Origin: JAGOCV01 sp049445855
GTDB taxonomy: Bacteria > Pseudomonadota > Gammaproteobacteria > Burkholderiales > Burkholderiaceae_C
Assembly: GCF_049445855.1 (NCBI RefSeq)
Contig: NZ_JBMSDV010000001.1
Location: 744,001 to 808,000 of the forward strand
Reading direction: 5' to 3'
Length of the DNA stretch: 64,000 bases
Below are positions 1 through 9,759 of this stretch, piece after piece. The translations under genes were made by a program, and so were the position numbers. The notes beneath the pieces are model-generated. The model saw only the letters and a list, made by a program, of their open reading frames with translations. It did not search any database and was not told where the DNA came from. Every line of letters starts with the position of its first letter. The stretch's first letter is position 1.

Positions 1-176
1 TCAGTGCCGGTCATTTCGACATCAATGTTGTCGGTGCGAAGCTTGTTGCCAGCCTTGCCGATGCTGCCACCGGCATACCAGCCGATATCGGTGGCCGGCT
101 TCGTCTGCGCGAATGCAGAAGTGGCGCCCAAGGACAGGACAGTGATCAGGGCAAGGGTCGAATATTTGAAGTTCAT
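1..176 (-). CDS. Outer-membrane beta-barrel family protein, N-terminal part only
   Basis: The first 58 codons of a gene running off the left edge. It begins MNFKYSTLALITVLSLG and has a classical Sec signal peptide ending SAFA|QT. The mature start (ATDIGWYAGGSIGKA) is typical of small OmpA-like or opacity-type beta-barrel proteins, in which the first strand carries the W-Y-x-G-G-S pattern. It lies 66 bp downstream of the TpsB gene on the same strand. The exact family cannot be fixed because the C-terminus is missing. Confidence 0.65.
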   Translation of the reverse strand, partial: MNFKYSTLALITVLSLGATSAFAQTKPATDIGWYAGGSIGKAGNKLRTDNIDVEMTGT

Positions 177-242
177 GTTGAAGAAAAGGGAAAAAATTGG
201 AAAACAATCCGGGCACGAGCCGATCTGCGTGGCGACACCTCT

Positions 243-1946
243 CTAGAAGCCATAAGTGATTTGGAAGCCGCCCACGACGTGAGCGGCGCGGAAGTACTCC
301 GGCCTGCTAATGGGTCCACCGATGAAGAAGTCGTATCCGAAGCCCGCGGCGCTACCGCGAAGACCGATGACCGCGCCAGCGAGGGACTGCCCCGCCAGCC
401 ATTGCGCGGATGGCCCTCGGACGCGGCCGTAGTCGACGCCGAGGTAGAACTCGTGCTGCCCGCCCAGAACGACGGCCAGGTCATTCCGCAACAACCAGCC
501 ACGCTCGGCGGACAAGGTGCTTTCACCGTCGAAGCCACGCACCGTGTAGCGGCCTGCGATCGCGAAACGGTCTTGCGGTGACAACGGCGTGCGATTCCAT
601 TGCGCGCGCCAGTTGCCGACATAGCGCATGCGCAATCCGAAAATCGGGAACGGCACACTGGCCGTTGCATCGGCTGTGGTCAGCGCCAGGCGCGACGTGC
701 CCTCGCCGAACAGCTCCTCCGGTGCGGGCGTCGAATGGAAAGCGCCAGTGCCCCGCCTGTGCGCCAACGAAAAGTCCAGCACGGCGTCGTCCACGTATTC
801 GCGGTGAGCGACACCTGCTTCCCAGCCGCCAACCGATCGGCGCTGCACCTCGATCTCGGTGTCGTCGATGAAATTGCTGACACGCCGCTGCCAGCCCTTC
901 AGGCTGACCGTCGTCTTGCGAAAGGCGTCGCGCCAAATGACACGAGACAGCCTGAGCTCGGCACTGTCGCTGCGACCGCTGTAGGTGTAGTCCTCAAACG
1001 GGCCGGCCACGCTCTGGTGATAGCGATAGGTGCTGGCAGTCGCGCTGGCCAGCCATGCACCCCAAGGTGCGGAGTAATGGACTGTCCGTCCACGCGTCCC
1101 GCGCTCGCCTCCGTCACCACCGCCCAGATCGTGGTTCCATGTGATGTAGAAAAGGTCGTTGAGCGTCCACCAATTGTCATAGCTGAGGGTGATGCCGCCC
1201 TGGTATTTGCCGGTGGATTTCGTGCCGCTGTCGTCGGCGGTGAGGGTCACCCGGAACGGAAAGGGTTGTGAGTACGAGACGACAAGGTCGCTGTCGCCGG
1301 GCTGGCCGTGTGGCGAGGGCTCGACCTGGATGTCCGCCTCGGCAGTCGGCGCCCGCTTGAGGTTGTCGAGGCCCTGTTCGATGTCCCGCAGGTTGAGCAG
1401 GTCGCCCGGCTCGAGGGGCAAGGCGCTTCGCAACCCGGCGCGTCGGCTCGCTTCATCTTTGAGCCGCACTGAATGAATGCGGCCGGGCAGCAGCGTCAAC
1501 GACAAGTGCCCTCCGCGCAGATCCTGCGGTGCGAGCAGGACTCGCGTGGTCATCCAGCCGCGACGGAGGATCGCTTGCTGCACACGCGTTGCGACCACGT
1601 CGACGCCTTGGGCACCAAGGCAACGCCCGATGGCGGCGTCGTCACCCTCGATGACCTCCTTCAACGCCCATCGGAATTCGTCGGCCCGATCCCCTGTCAG
1701 CGAGATACTGTTGATCTCGAAGCACGGCGTTTCACCGGCAGGCCATGTTCGACGCTCCATGTCTGGCATTGCAGGCCGTACATCAGGGCGCTGCTCGATC
1801 AATTCGCGCCGTGCCCGCTCACGTTCCTGCGCACGACGCAGTTCGGCTGCAGGATCGGTTTGCGCAAGCGATTGCGCCGCGAAGGTTCCGGCCAGCGCGG
1901 TTGTGATGGCGACACGGCATGCGCGCGCCAGATATGTGGGGTTCAA
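243..1946 (-). CDS. ShlB/FhaC/HecB-family two-partner secretion transporter (TpsB)
   Basis: A 567-residue outer-membrane transporter of the Omp85/TpsB superfamily, which exports a large TpsA exoprotein from the periplasm. Visible order: signal peptide (about 1-28, ending AAQSLAQ), a charged Arg/Glu-rich linker, a POTRA region with FEINSISLTGD near 75-85 and a second POTRA-like stretch to about 230, then a 16-strand-type barrel. The L6-loop signature VRGFDGE is at about 470, and the chain ends on Phe as barrel proteins do. No TpsA partner (filamentous haemagglutinin-like) is in view; it may lie left of the window or elsewhere. Family assignment is firm, substrate unknown. Confidence 0.88.
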   Translation of the reverse strand: MNPTYLARACRVAITTALAGTFAAQSLAQTDPAAELRRAQERERARRELIEQRPDVRPAMPDMERRTWPAGETPCFEINSISLTGDRADEFRWALKEVIEGDDAAIGRCLGAQGVDVVATRVQQAILRRGWMTTRVLLAPQDLRGGHLSLTLLPGRIHSVRLKDEASRRAGLRSALPLEPGDLLNLRDIEQGLDNLKRAPTAEADIQVEPSPHGQPGDSDLVVSYSQPFPFRVTLTADDSGTKSTGKYQGGITLSYDNWWTLNDLFYITWNHDLGGGDGGERGTRGRTVHYSAPWGAWLASATASTYRYHQSVAGPFEDYTYSGRSDSAELRLSRVIWRDAFRKTTVSLKGWQRRVSNFIDDTEIEVQRRSVGGWEAGVAHREYVDDAVLDFSLAHRRGTGAFHSTPAPEELFGEGTSRLALTTADATASVPFPIFGLRMRYVGNWRAQWNRTPLSPQDRFAIAGRYTVRGFDGESTLSAERGWLLRNDLAVVLGGQHEFYLGVDYGRVRGPSAQWLAGQSLAGAVIGLRGSAAGFGYDFFIGGPISRPEYFRAAHVVGGFQITYGF

Positions 1947-2088
1947 AGTTCCTCTCCCGATGAAGAGGAACTAAGTTAGAAGGAGATCGATACTTCCGCG
2001 CTGCGACAGCGCCGAATTAACAAGACTTGACGATCTTGTTAAGGATGGTTGACAAAGCGTTGTGCCATACCAACCGAAGACTTGAGCG

Positions 2089-2544
2089 CTACAAAAACCG
2101 TTCGATCAACTTCCGCGAAGCACGATCCAGGGCTGTCAGGTCACTGATGCGGAAATGCACGCCGCTGGCCGATGCGATGAGCAGTGTGCGTCGCGTGAGG
2201 CGGCGGATGTCCTCCTCGCCTTCGAGCGTGAATTGCGTGTCGCCGCGGTCGGTCTCCACCTGCCAGACGCTGGGCGTGGCGAAGGTGGAGACGCTTTGGA
2301 GGCGGCGGATTTCGGGCACGAACTCGCGCAACGCGAGTTCTTCCGCCACGAGCGAACGTGCGGGTTCCACCAGCGCATCGAGCTGGTCGATCCATCCGAC
2401 CTCGCGGCCTTCGACGTTCACGATGGAGATGCCGTTGTCCGGTGCTGCGATGGGGAACGCGCGGACCGGCGTGACGCCCACATGGCGCGTGCCGTCGCCC
2501 AGCGTCAGTTCCAGCCGGCCGGATGGATTGCGGACGATATTCAT
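2089..2544 (-). CDS. DUF1854 protein associated with cyanophycin metabolism
   Basis: A 151-residue soluble protein matching the DUF1854 family: it starts MNIVRNPSGRLELTLGDG, carries GWIDQLDAL near 50, and ends with a helix (SDLTALDRASRKLIERFL). Its ATG overlaps the stop of the preceding ABC-protein gene by 4 bp, so the two are translationally coupled. The family is typically found beside cyanophycin synthetase genes and ABC exporters; biochemical function is not known. Here it is the last gene of the two-gene operon diverging from cphA. Confidence 0.85.
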   Translation of the reverse strand: MNIVRNPSGRLELTLGDGTRHVGVTPVRAFPIAAPDNGISIVNVEGREVGWIDQLDALVEPARSLVAEELALREFVPEIRRLQSVSTFATPSVWQVETDRGDTQFTLEGEEDIRRLTRRTLLIASASGVHFRISDLTALDRASRKLIERFL

Positions 2545-4763
2545 GGGGTGCCCGTGCGGTGTGCGGTGTGGACGGCCTGGGACGTTGCGATGGCGACGGT
2601 GCCGGACGTCTGCGATGTGCTGTCTTCCTCGTCGGTGTCCACCTGCCGCGCCTGCGCTTCATACAGGCGCCAGTACGCGCCCTGCTTGGCCATCAGCTCG
2701 TCGTGCGGACCGACTTCGACGACTTCACCACGGTCCATGACGACGAGGCGATCGGCTCTACGCAGCGTCGACAGCCTGTGCGCGATGGCAATGGTCGTAC
2801 GGCCCTGCACGAGGTTGTCCAGCGCCTTCTGGATTTCCTTTTCGGTCTCGGTGTCCACGCTGGACGTCGCCTCATCGAGGATGAGGATGCGTGGGTCGAT
2901 GAGCAGCGCACGCGCAATGCTGATGCGCTGGCGCTCGCCGCCCGACAAGCCCTGTCCGCGTTCGCCCACCAGCGAGTCGTAGCCGTGCGGCAACCTCAGG
3001 ATGAATTCGTGTGCATGCGCCGCACGCGCCGCAGCGATGATTTCCTCGCGTGTGGCGTCCGGCTTGCCGTAGGCGATGTTCTCGGCAATCGTGCCGAAGA
3101 AGAGGAAGGGCTCCTGCAACACCAGCCCGATGTGCCGCCGGTAGTCCGCCACGCGGAAGCGCCGGATGTCGGAGCCATCCACGACGATCGCTCCGTCCGT
3201 CACGTCATAGAAGCGGCAGATCAGGTTGACCAGCGTGCTCTTGCCCGAGCCGCTGTGGCCGACCAGGCCGATCATTTCTCCGGGGCGGATTTCCAGGTCG
3301 AGCCCGCGGATGACCGAGCGGTTGCCGTAGCGGAAGCCGATGTTGCGCATCTCGATGCGCCCTTGCGGCGCGTCGATGGCGACCGGTTGCGCAGGCTCCG
3401 GCACGTCCGACACGTGGTCGAGGATGTCGAAGATGCGCTTGGCGCCCGCCGCCGCCTTCTGCGTGACGGAAACGATGCGGCTCATCGCGTCGAGCCGCGT
3501 GTAGAAGCGGCCGATATAGGCAATGAATGCAGTCAGCACGCCCACGGTGATCTGGTTGCGCGACACCAGCCAGATGCCGAAGGCCCACACCACGAGCAGG
3601 CCGATCTCGGTCAGCAGCGTCACGGTCGGAGAAAACAGCGACCACACCTTGTTGATGCGGTCGTTCACGGCGAGGTTGTGCTCGTTCGCTTCCCTGAAAC
3701 GCTGCGCCTCCCGCCTTTCCTGGGCGAACGCCTTCACCACGCGGATGCCCGGAATGGTGTCGGCCAGCACGTTGGTGACCTCACCCCAGACGCGGTCGAC
3801 CTTCTCGAAACCGGTGCGCAGGCGGTCACGCACGAGATGGATCATCCAGGCGATGAAAGGCAGCGGCAGCAAGGTCACGAGCGCAAGCCACGGGTTGATG
3901 GAGAACAGGATGGCCGCCGTCATGAGGATCATCAGCACATCGGTCGCGAAATCGAGCGCATGCAATGACAGGAAGACGCAGATCCGGTCGGTCTCGGAAC
4001 CGATGCGCGACATCAGGTCGCCGGTTCGTTTACCACCAAAGTAGTCGAGCGACAGGCCGAGCAGGTGATCGAATGTTGCAGTGCGCAAATCGGCGCCGAT
4101 GCGCTCGGACACGACGGCGAGCAGCCAGGTCTTGGCCCAGCCGAGAGCCCAGGCTGCCACCGACGACGCCAGCAGTCCGCCCAGCAGCCAGCCCACCAGC
4201 GATGCGCTGATCGCCTGCCCGTTCTGGTAGGGGATGAGCACGTCGTCCATCAGCGGGATCGTCAGGTACGGCGGCACCATGCTGGCGGCGGTGGACGCCA
4301 GTGTCAGCGCGAGCCCGGCGCCGAGCTCTTTCTTGTAGGGTCGCGCGAAACGCCACAGGCGCAGCAGCACCCAGGTCGAGGGCGGCGGCTCGGTCGCTTC
4401 GGTGTCGATGTCTTCCTGACCCTCGTCGACGGCGGGTTCGGGCAGGCTGGCCGCCGACTGGCCGCCGGCCAACCGGGCGACCTGTTGCTCCAGCAGCCGG
4501 GCCAGCTTGAGGGCCTGCGGCTGCTGGTCGAGCGTGAAACGCCAGACAGCCAGACGGCCCCGGGCATCGTGCAATTCCAGGCTGCCGACCCCGGCGTGGT
4601 CGAAGCTACGGATTGCCAGGCCGGGGACGAGCGGCCACACCTGTTCGACGGCCCCCCGGAAAACCAGCCGGGAGGGTGTCAGGACGAGCTGCTGGCTGGC
4701 AAACCGGAGCTGGTTGTCCAAGTCAACCAATACCGCAACCAAGACGTTTTCACCTGTTGCCAT
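2541..4763 (-). CDS. Cyanophycin-associated exporter-type ABC transporter (TMD-NBD fusion)
   Basis: A 740-residue half-transporter. Residues 1-100 form an N-terminal non-membrane beta-rich domain (starts MATGENVLVAVLVDLDNQ), about 125-430 the six-helix exporter membrane domain, and about 470-710 the ATPase, with Walker A GHSGSGKS, signature LSGGERQR, Walker B ILILDEATS and the H-loop IAHRLS. The frame stays open for 184 more codons upstream, but that part is antisense to cphA-like coding sequence, so I start at ATG 4763; no clear Shine-Dalgarno is visible. It is divergent from the cyanophycin synthetases across about 150 bp and coupled to DUF1854. The substrate is unknown; a role in cyanophycin or dipeptide handling is inferred from neighbourhood only. 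Confidence 0.85.
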   Translation of the reverse strand: MATGENVLVAVLVDLDNQLRFASQQLVLTPSRLVFRGAVEQVWPLVPGLAIRSFDHAGVGSLELHDARGRLAVWRFTLDQQPQALKLARLLEQQVARLAGGQSAASLPEPAVDEGQEDIDTEATEPPPSTWVLLRLWRFARPYKKELGAGLALTLASTAASMVPPYLTIPLMDDVLIPYQNGQAISASLVGWLLGGLLASSVAAWALGWAKTWLLAVVSERIGADLRTATFDHLLGLSLDYFGGKRTGDLMSRIGSETDRICVFLSLHALDFATDVLMILMTAAILFSINPWLALVTLLPLPFIAWMIHLVRDRLRTGFEKVDRVWGEVTNVLADTIPGIRVVKAFAQERREAQRFREANEHNLAVNDRINKVWSLFSPTVTLLTEIGLLVVWAFGIWLVSRNQITVGVLTAFIAYIGRFYTRLDAMSRIVSVTQKAAAGAKRIFDILDHVSDVPEPAQPVAIDAPQGRIEMRNIGFRYGNRSVIRGLDLEIRPGEMIGLVGHSGSGKSTLVNLICRFYDVTDGAIVVDGSDIRRFRVADYRRHIGLVLQEPFLFFGTIAENIAYGKPDATREEIIAAARAAHAHEFILRLPHGYDSLVGERGQGLSGGERQRISIARALLIDPRILILDEATSSVDTETEKEIQKALDNLVQGRTTIAIAHRLSTLRRADRLVVMDRGEVVEVGPHDELMAKQGAYWRLYEAQARQVDTDEEDSTSQTSGTVAIATSQAVHTAHRTGTP

Positions 4764-4913
4764 TTGTAAATGCAGGCCGGTCTGCGCCCCAGGGGACGCG
4801 CTGGAACCAGCCGCAGAAAGAAGGTTTCCCATGTTTTCGTTCACCGCATGGCCACCCGGGTGTGGCAACCGACGCGAACCGGTGATTCTCGCCGAAGCCA
4901 TACTGCCATGCTC

Positions 4914-7115
4914 ATGAAAGCTCAACGCACCATCCGGCTGCTGCGGATGACCTACCTGCGCGGACCGAATATCTGGACCTACCGCCCGGTCCTGGAGACC
5001 TGGCTCGACCTGGGCGTCCTCGAGGACTGGCCGTCCAACCTCATCGAGGGGTTCAACGACCGCCTGACCGGCCTGCTTCCCACCCTGATGGAGCACCACT
5101 GTGGCGTCGGCGAGCGCGGCGGCTTCTTCCAGCGCCTGGTGGAAGGCACCTGGATGGGTCACGTGCTCGAGCACGTCTGCATCGAACTGCTGAACCTGGC
5201 GGGCATGCCCACCGGCTTCGGCCAGACCCGCAGCACCTCGCGCCATGGCGTCTACCGCATGGTGTTCCGCGCGCGCGACGAGCAGGTCGCCCGCACCGCC
5301 CTGGAAGAAGGCCACGCCCTGCTGGTCGCCACCATCAACAGCACGCCCTACACCGCCCTCGACCTGCAGGCTGCCGTCGGCCGCATCCGCGCCAAGGTCG
5401 ACGACTGTTACCTCGGCCCCAGCACTGCCGCCATCGTCAACGCGGCGTCAGACCGCCAGATTCCCCACATCCGCCTGAACGACGGCAACCTGGTCCAGTT
5501 GGGCTATGGCGCCGCGCAGCGGCGCATCTGGACAGCCGAAACCGACAACACCAGCGCCATCGGCGAAAGCATCGCCGGCGACAAGGACCTGACCAAGACC
5601 CTGCTTACCGCCTGCGGCGTGCCCGTGCCCGAAGGCGTGGTGGTGGACAGCGCGCAAGCCGCCTGGGAAGCCGCCGAAGACGTCGGCCTGCCGGTCGTCG
5701 TGAAGCCGCTGGACGGCAATCACGGCAGCGGCGTGTCGCTGGAAATCAGCAAGCGCGAAGACATCGAGGTTGCTTTCGCCGCCGCGCAGCGCCAGAGCAG
5801 CGACGTCATCGTCGAACGCTACATCCGTGGCCACGAGCACCGCCTGCTGGTGGTGGGCGGCCGCGTGGTGGCTGCCGCGCGCGGTGACCACGCCACGGTC
5901 ACCGGCGACGGCAAGTCCACGGTGCGCCAGCTGGTCGATTCGCAGTTGCACACCGACCCGCGCCGTGGCGAGGAAGAGGATTTCCCGCTCGGCCTGATCG
6001 ATTTCGACACTGACGATTCCTCGCGCCTCGAGTTGCAGCGCCAGGGCCTGACGCCCGAGTCCGTGCCCGCAGCCGCCCGCGTGGTCGTGGTGCAGCGCAA
6101 CGGCAACCTGTCGATCGACTGCACCGACGACGTCCACCCCGAGGTGGACCACATCGTCAGCCTGGCCGCACGTGTGGTCGGGCTCGACGTCGCCGGCGTG
6201 GACGTGGTGGCGCAGGACATCAGCCGACCGCTGCACGAGCAGGGCGGCGCGATCGTCGAGGTGAATGCCGGCCCCGGGCTGCTGATGCACCTCAAGCCGG
6301 CCGTCGGCACGCCGCGCCCGGTGGGCCGCGCGATCTGCGACCACCTGTTCGCCGAAGACGAAAGCGGCCGCATTCCCGTGGTGGGCGTGGCCGGCACGCA
6401 CGACACGTCCAGCATTGCGCAGGCCATCGCCTGGCTGCTGCGCCTGAGCGGCCGCTACACCGGCCTGGCCTGTCAGGGTGGCCTGTTCCTGGACGGCCGC
6501 CAGGTCGAGCGCGCCGACAGCGCCAATTTCGATGCCGGCCACCGCCTGCTGATGAACCGCAACGTACAGGCCGTCGTCATCGAGAACGGCCCGGCCAGCG
6601 TGTTGCGTGACGGCCTTGCCTACGACCGCTGCCAGGTCGGCATCGTCACCGACTTCGACGGTGCCGGCCAGCTCGGCGACTTCGACGTGCAGGACGATGG
6701 GCAGCGCGACGACCAGATGTTCAAGGTGCTGCGCACGCAGGTGGACGTGGTGCTGGGCAGCGGCAGCGCCGTGCTCAATTCCGCCCTGCCCCGCGTGGAA
6801 GAACTGGCCGAGTTGTGTGATGGCGACGTCATCCTCTACGGCAAGGACCCCAAGACCCCGGCCATCGTGGCGCACCGCGAACGCGGTGGCCGTGCGGTGT
6901 TCGTGCGCCAGCAGCAGATCGTGCTGGCCACGGGCAGCAGCGAAGCCTTCCTCCCCGACCTCGGAAAAATCGTCAACGGCCACGGCCGTGGCCGCACGCT
7001 AACCGTGTCGCTGCTGGCTGCCGTGTCTGCGGCCTGGGCCCTGGGCATTGCGCCGGCGCTGATCGGCGCCGGCATCGAGGCCTTCGAAGAACACGCTGCG
7101 CAAGGAGCGCACTGA
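4914..7115 (+). CDS. cphA': Cyanophycin synthetase paralogue with degenerate Mur-ligase domain (CphA')
   Basis: About 733 residues, homologous along most of its length to the CphA that follows. It has the N-terminal CphA domain (TYLRGPNIWTYRPV), the ATP-grasp domain (VVVKPLDGNHGSGVSL, then EVNAGPGLLMHLKP) and part of the Mur-ligase fold. The P-loop of the Mur domain, GTNGKTT in CphA, is GTHDTSS here (about residue 494), so the Lys that contacts ATP is gone, and the chain stops before the Mur C-terminal domain. Known relatives are CphA' of Cupriavidus and cyanobacterial CphA2, which polymerise dipeptides. ATG 4908 is an equally possible start; neither has a clear ribosome site. Confidence 0.85.
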   Translation: MKAQRTIRLLRMTYLRGPNIWTYRPVLETWLDLGVLEDWPSNLIEGFNDRLTGLLPTLMEHHCGVGERGGFFQRLVEGTWMGHVLEHVCIELLNLAGMPTGFGQTRSTSRHGVYRMVFRARDEQVARTALEEGHALLVATINSTPYTALDLQAAVGRIRAKVDDCYLGPSTAAIVNAASDRQIPHIRLNDGNLVQLGYGAAQRRIWTAETDNTSAIGESIAGDKDLTKTLLTACGVPVPEGVVVDSAQAAWEAAEDVGLPVVVKPLDGNHGSGVSLEISKREDIEVAFAAAQRQSSDVIVERYIRGHEHRLLVVGGRVVAAARGDHATVTGDGKSTVRQLVDSQLHTDPRRGEEEDFPLGLIDFDTDDSSRLELQRQGLTPESVPAAARVVVVQRNGNLSIDCTDDVHPEVDHIVSLAARVVGLDVAGVDVVAQDISRPLHEQGGAIVEVNAGPGLLMHLKPAVGTPRPVGRAICDHLFAEDESGRIPVVGVAGTHDTSSIAQAIAWLLRLSGRYTGLACQGGLFLDGRQVERADSANFDAGHRLLMNRNVQAVVIENGPASVLRDGLAYDRCQVGIVTDFDGAGQLGDFDVQDDGQRDDQMFKVLRTQVDVVLGSGSAVLNSALPRVEELAELCDGDVILYGKDPKTPAIVAHRERGGRAVFVRQQQIVLATGSSEAFLPDLGKIVNGHGRGRTLTVSLLAAVSAAWALGIAPALIGAGIEAFEEHAAQGAH

Positions 7116-7116
7116 C

Positions 7117-9711
7117 ATGGAAGTCACCCGCATCCGGGCCCTGCGTGGCCCCAATCTCTGGAGCCGTAACACGTCGCTGGAAGCCGTGGTCCGCTGCAGC
7201 GAGGAAGCCCGCTCCATCGCCGGCATGTCCGGCTTCGAGGTGCGCCTGCGCGAATTCTTCCCGACCATCGGCGCCATCCGCCATAGCGGCTATGAAGGTC
7301 CGGTCTCGCTGGCCCACGTGCTCGAAGCCGCTGCGCTTGCGCTGCAGGCGCAGGCCGGATGCCCCGTCACCTTCAGCCGCACCACCGAGACGGTGGAAGC
7401 CGGTGTGTACCAGGTGGTTGTGCAATACACAGAAGAAGCCGTCGGTCGCAAAGCGCTGCAGGCAGCCGAAAAGCTGATCGCCGTGTCGCTGCGCGGCGGC
7501 GAGTTCGATCTCGCTGCCACGCTGGCCGAATTGCGCGAGCTCGACGAAGACGAGCGCCTGGGTCCGAGCACCGGCAACATCGTCGACGCCGCCGTCGCAC
7601 GCGGCATTCCCTACCGCCGCCTCACGCGCGGCAGCCTGGTGCAGTTCGGCTGGGGTTCGCGCCAGCGCCGCATCCAGGCGGCCGAGGTCGACGCGACCAG
7701 CGCCATTGCCGAATCCATCGCGCAGGACAAGGAACTCACCAAGCAGTTGCTGCGCGCCGCCGGTGTACCGGTACCGCTCGGCCGTCCGGTCACCGACTTC
7801 GAAGACGCCTGGGCCGTGGCGCAGGAAATCGGCCTGCCCGTCGTCGTGAAGCCGCAGGACGGCAACCAGGGCAAGGGCGTGACGGTCAACATCGTCGACC
7901 GTGACCATCTGGCCATCGCGTTCCGCGCAGCCACGGAGTACGGCAGCACGGTCATGGTCGAGAAGTACCTGCCGGGTAACGACTTCCGCCTGCTGGTGGT
8001 GGGTGATCGGCTGGTCGCCGCGTCCCGGCGAGATCCGCCGCAGGTCATCGGCGACGGTGAGCACACCGTGCGCGAACTGGTGGACATCGTCAACCAGGAT
8101 CCGCGCCGTGGCGAAGGCCACGCCACCTCGCTCACCAAGATCCGCTTCGACGACATCGCCGTCGCGCGCCTGAAGGTGCAAGGGCTCACACCCGAATCCG
8201 TGCCGCCGAAGGGACAGCGCGTCGTGCTGCGCAACAACGCCAACCTGTCCACCGGCGGCACCGCCACCGACGTGACCGACGACGTGCACCCCGAAGTGGC
8301 CGCACGTGCCGTGGCCGCCGCGCAGATGGTGGGCCTGCACATCTGCGGCGTCGACGTGGTCTGCGAAACCATGCTCCGCCCGCTGGAAGAACAGCACGGC
8401 GGCATCGTCGAGGTGAACGCCGCGCCCGGCCTGCGCATGCACATTTCGCCTTCGTTCGGCAAGGGCCGCAACGTCGGCGCTGCCACCATCGACCAGATGT
8501 TCGTGCACGGTGACGACGGCCGCATCCCCATCGTCGCGGTCACCGGCACCAACGGCAAGACGACGACCACGCGTCTCATCAACCACATGCTGGGCGCCAG
8601 CGGCCTGCGCACCGGCATGACGAACACCGACGGCGTCTACATCGACGGCCGCCAGACCGACAGCGGCGACTGCTCCGGCCCGCGCAGCGCACGCAATGTG
8701 CTGATGCACCCGGACGTGGACGCTGCCGTGTTCGAAGTGGCGCGTGGCGGGGTTCTGCGCGAAGGCCTCGGCTTCGACCGCTGCCAGGTGGCCGTGGTCA
8801 CCAACATCGGCGTGGGCGATCACCTCGGCCTGAACTACATCACGACGGTGGAAGACCTCGCCGTGCTCAAGCGCGTGATCGTGCAGAACGTGTCGCCCTC
8901 GGGCTACGCCGTGCTCAACGCGGCGGACCCCCACGTGGCTGCGATGGCCGCCACCTGCCCCGGCCAGGTGATCTACTTCGCACCCAGCCGCCTGCACCCG
9001 ATCATGTCGGCGCACCGTGCGCAGGGCAAGCGCACTGTCTACCTGGACGGCGACGCCATCGTCGCGGCCGAAGGCTCGTGGCGCGAACGCGTGCTGCTGC
9101 GCGACGTACCCATCACGCGCGGCGGCACCATCGGCTTCCAGGTGGAGAACGTCATGGCCGCCATCGCTGCAGCCTGGGCTGTCGGGCTCGACTGGGATAC
9201 GCTGCGCAGCGGCCTGGCCAGCTTCGTGAATGATGCCGACAACGCGCCCGGCCGCTTCAACGTCATGGACTACCGTGGCGCAACCATCATCGCCGACTAC
9301 GGCCACAACCCCGATGCGATGCGCGCCCTGGTCTCCGCCGTGGACGCCATGCCGTCGAAGCGGCGCAGCGTGGTCATCAGCGGTGCGGGCGACCGGCGCG
9401 ACAGCGACATCAGCGACCAGACCGTCATCCTCGGCGATGCGTTCGACGACGTGATCCTCTACCAGGACGCCGCCCAGCGCGGCCGCGCCGATGGCGAAGT
9501 CATCCGCCTGCTGCGCGAAGGGCTGGTCAACGCCAGGCGTACCAAGTCGGTGGACGAAATCAATGGCGAATTCATCGCCATCGACAGGGCGCTCGAACGC
9601 CTTCAGCCCGGCGACCTGTGCCTGATCCTCGTGGATCAGGTGGAGGAAGCACTGGCGCACATCGCCATGCGCGTCGAGGAATCGCGGCATCCGGCCGACG
9701 CCGTCGCATAA
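7117..9711 (+). CDS. cphA: Cyanophycin synthetase
   Basis: An 864-residue enzyme that builds the nitrogen-storage polymer cyanophycin (poly-Asp with Arg side chains) from Asp, Arg and ATP. Domains: N-terminal domain (1-160, TRIRALRGPNLWSRN), ATP-grasp (about 210-450, VVVKPQDGNQGKGVTVNI and EVNAAPGLRMH), Mur-ligase middle domain with intact P-loop GTNGKTTTTR near 477, and the Mur C-terminal domain (DYGHNPDAMRALV near 730). Length fits the family. The ATG follows the cphA' stop by one base, and GGAG sits about 13 bases upstream, so the two are co-transcribed and probably translationally coupled. Confidence 0.95.
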   Translation: MEVTRIRALRGPNLWSRNTSLEAVVRCSEEARSIAGMSGFEVRLREFFPTIGAIRHSGYEGPVSLAHVLEAAALALQAQAGCPVTFSRTTETVEAGVYQVVVQYTEEAVGRKALQAAEKLIAVSLRGGEFDLAATLAELRELDEDERLGPSTGNIVDAAVARGIPYRRLTRGSLVQFGWGSRQRRIQAAEVDATSAIAESIAQDKELTKQLLRAAGVPVPLGRPVTDFEDAWAVAQEIGLPVVVKPQDGNQGKGVTVNIVDRDHLAIAFRAATEYGSTVMVEKYLPGNDFRLLVVGDRLVAASRRDPPQVIGDGEHTVRELVDIVNQDPRRGEGHATSLTKIRFDDIAVARLKVQGLTPESVPPKGQRVVLRNNANLSTGGTATDVTDDVHPEVAARAVAAAQMVGLHICGVDVVCETMLRPLEEQHGGIVEVNAAPGLRMHISPSFGKGRNVGAATIDQMFVHGDDGRIPIVAVTGTNGKTTTTRLINHMLGASGLRTGMTNTDGVYIDGRQTDSGDCSGPRSARNVLMHPDVDAAVFEVARGGVLREGLGFDRCQVAVVTNIGVGDHLGLNYITTVEDLAVLKRVIVQNVSPSGYAVLNAADPHVAAMAATCPGQVIYFAPSRLHPIMSAHRAQGKRTVYLDGDAIVAAEGSWRERVLLRDVPITRGGTIGFQVENVMAAIAAAWAVGLDWDTLRSGLASFVNDADNAPGRFNVMDYRGATIIADYGHNPDAMRALVSAVDAMPSKRRSVVISGAGDRRDSDISDQTVILGDAFDDVILYQDAAQRGRADGEVIRLLREGLVNARRTKSVDEINGEFIAIDRALERLQPGDLCLILVDQVEEALAHIAMRVEESRHPADAVA

Positions 9712-9759
9712 ACTCCACGCATCCTCGGCGCAAGGTCGGCACATCGCCCGTCCGGCATG

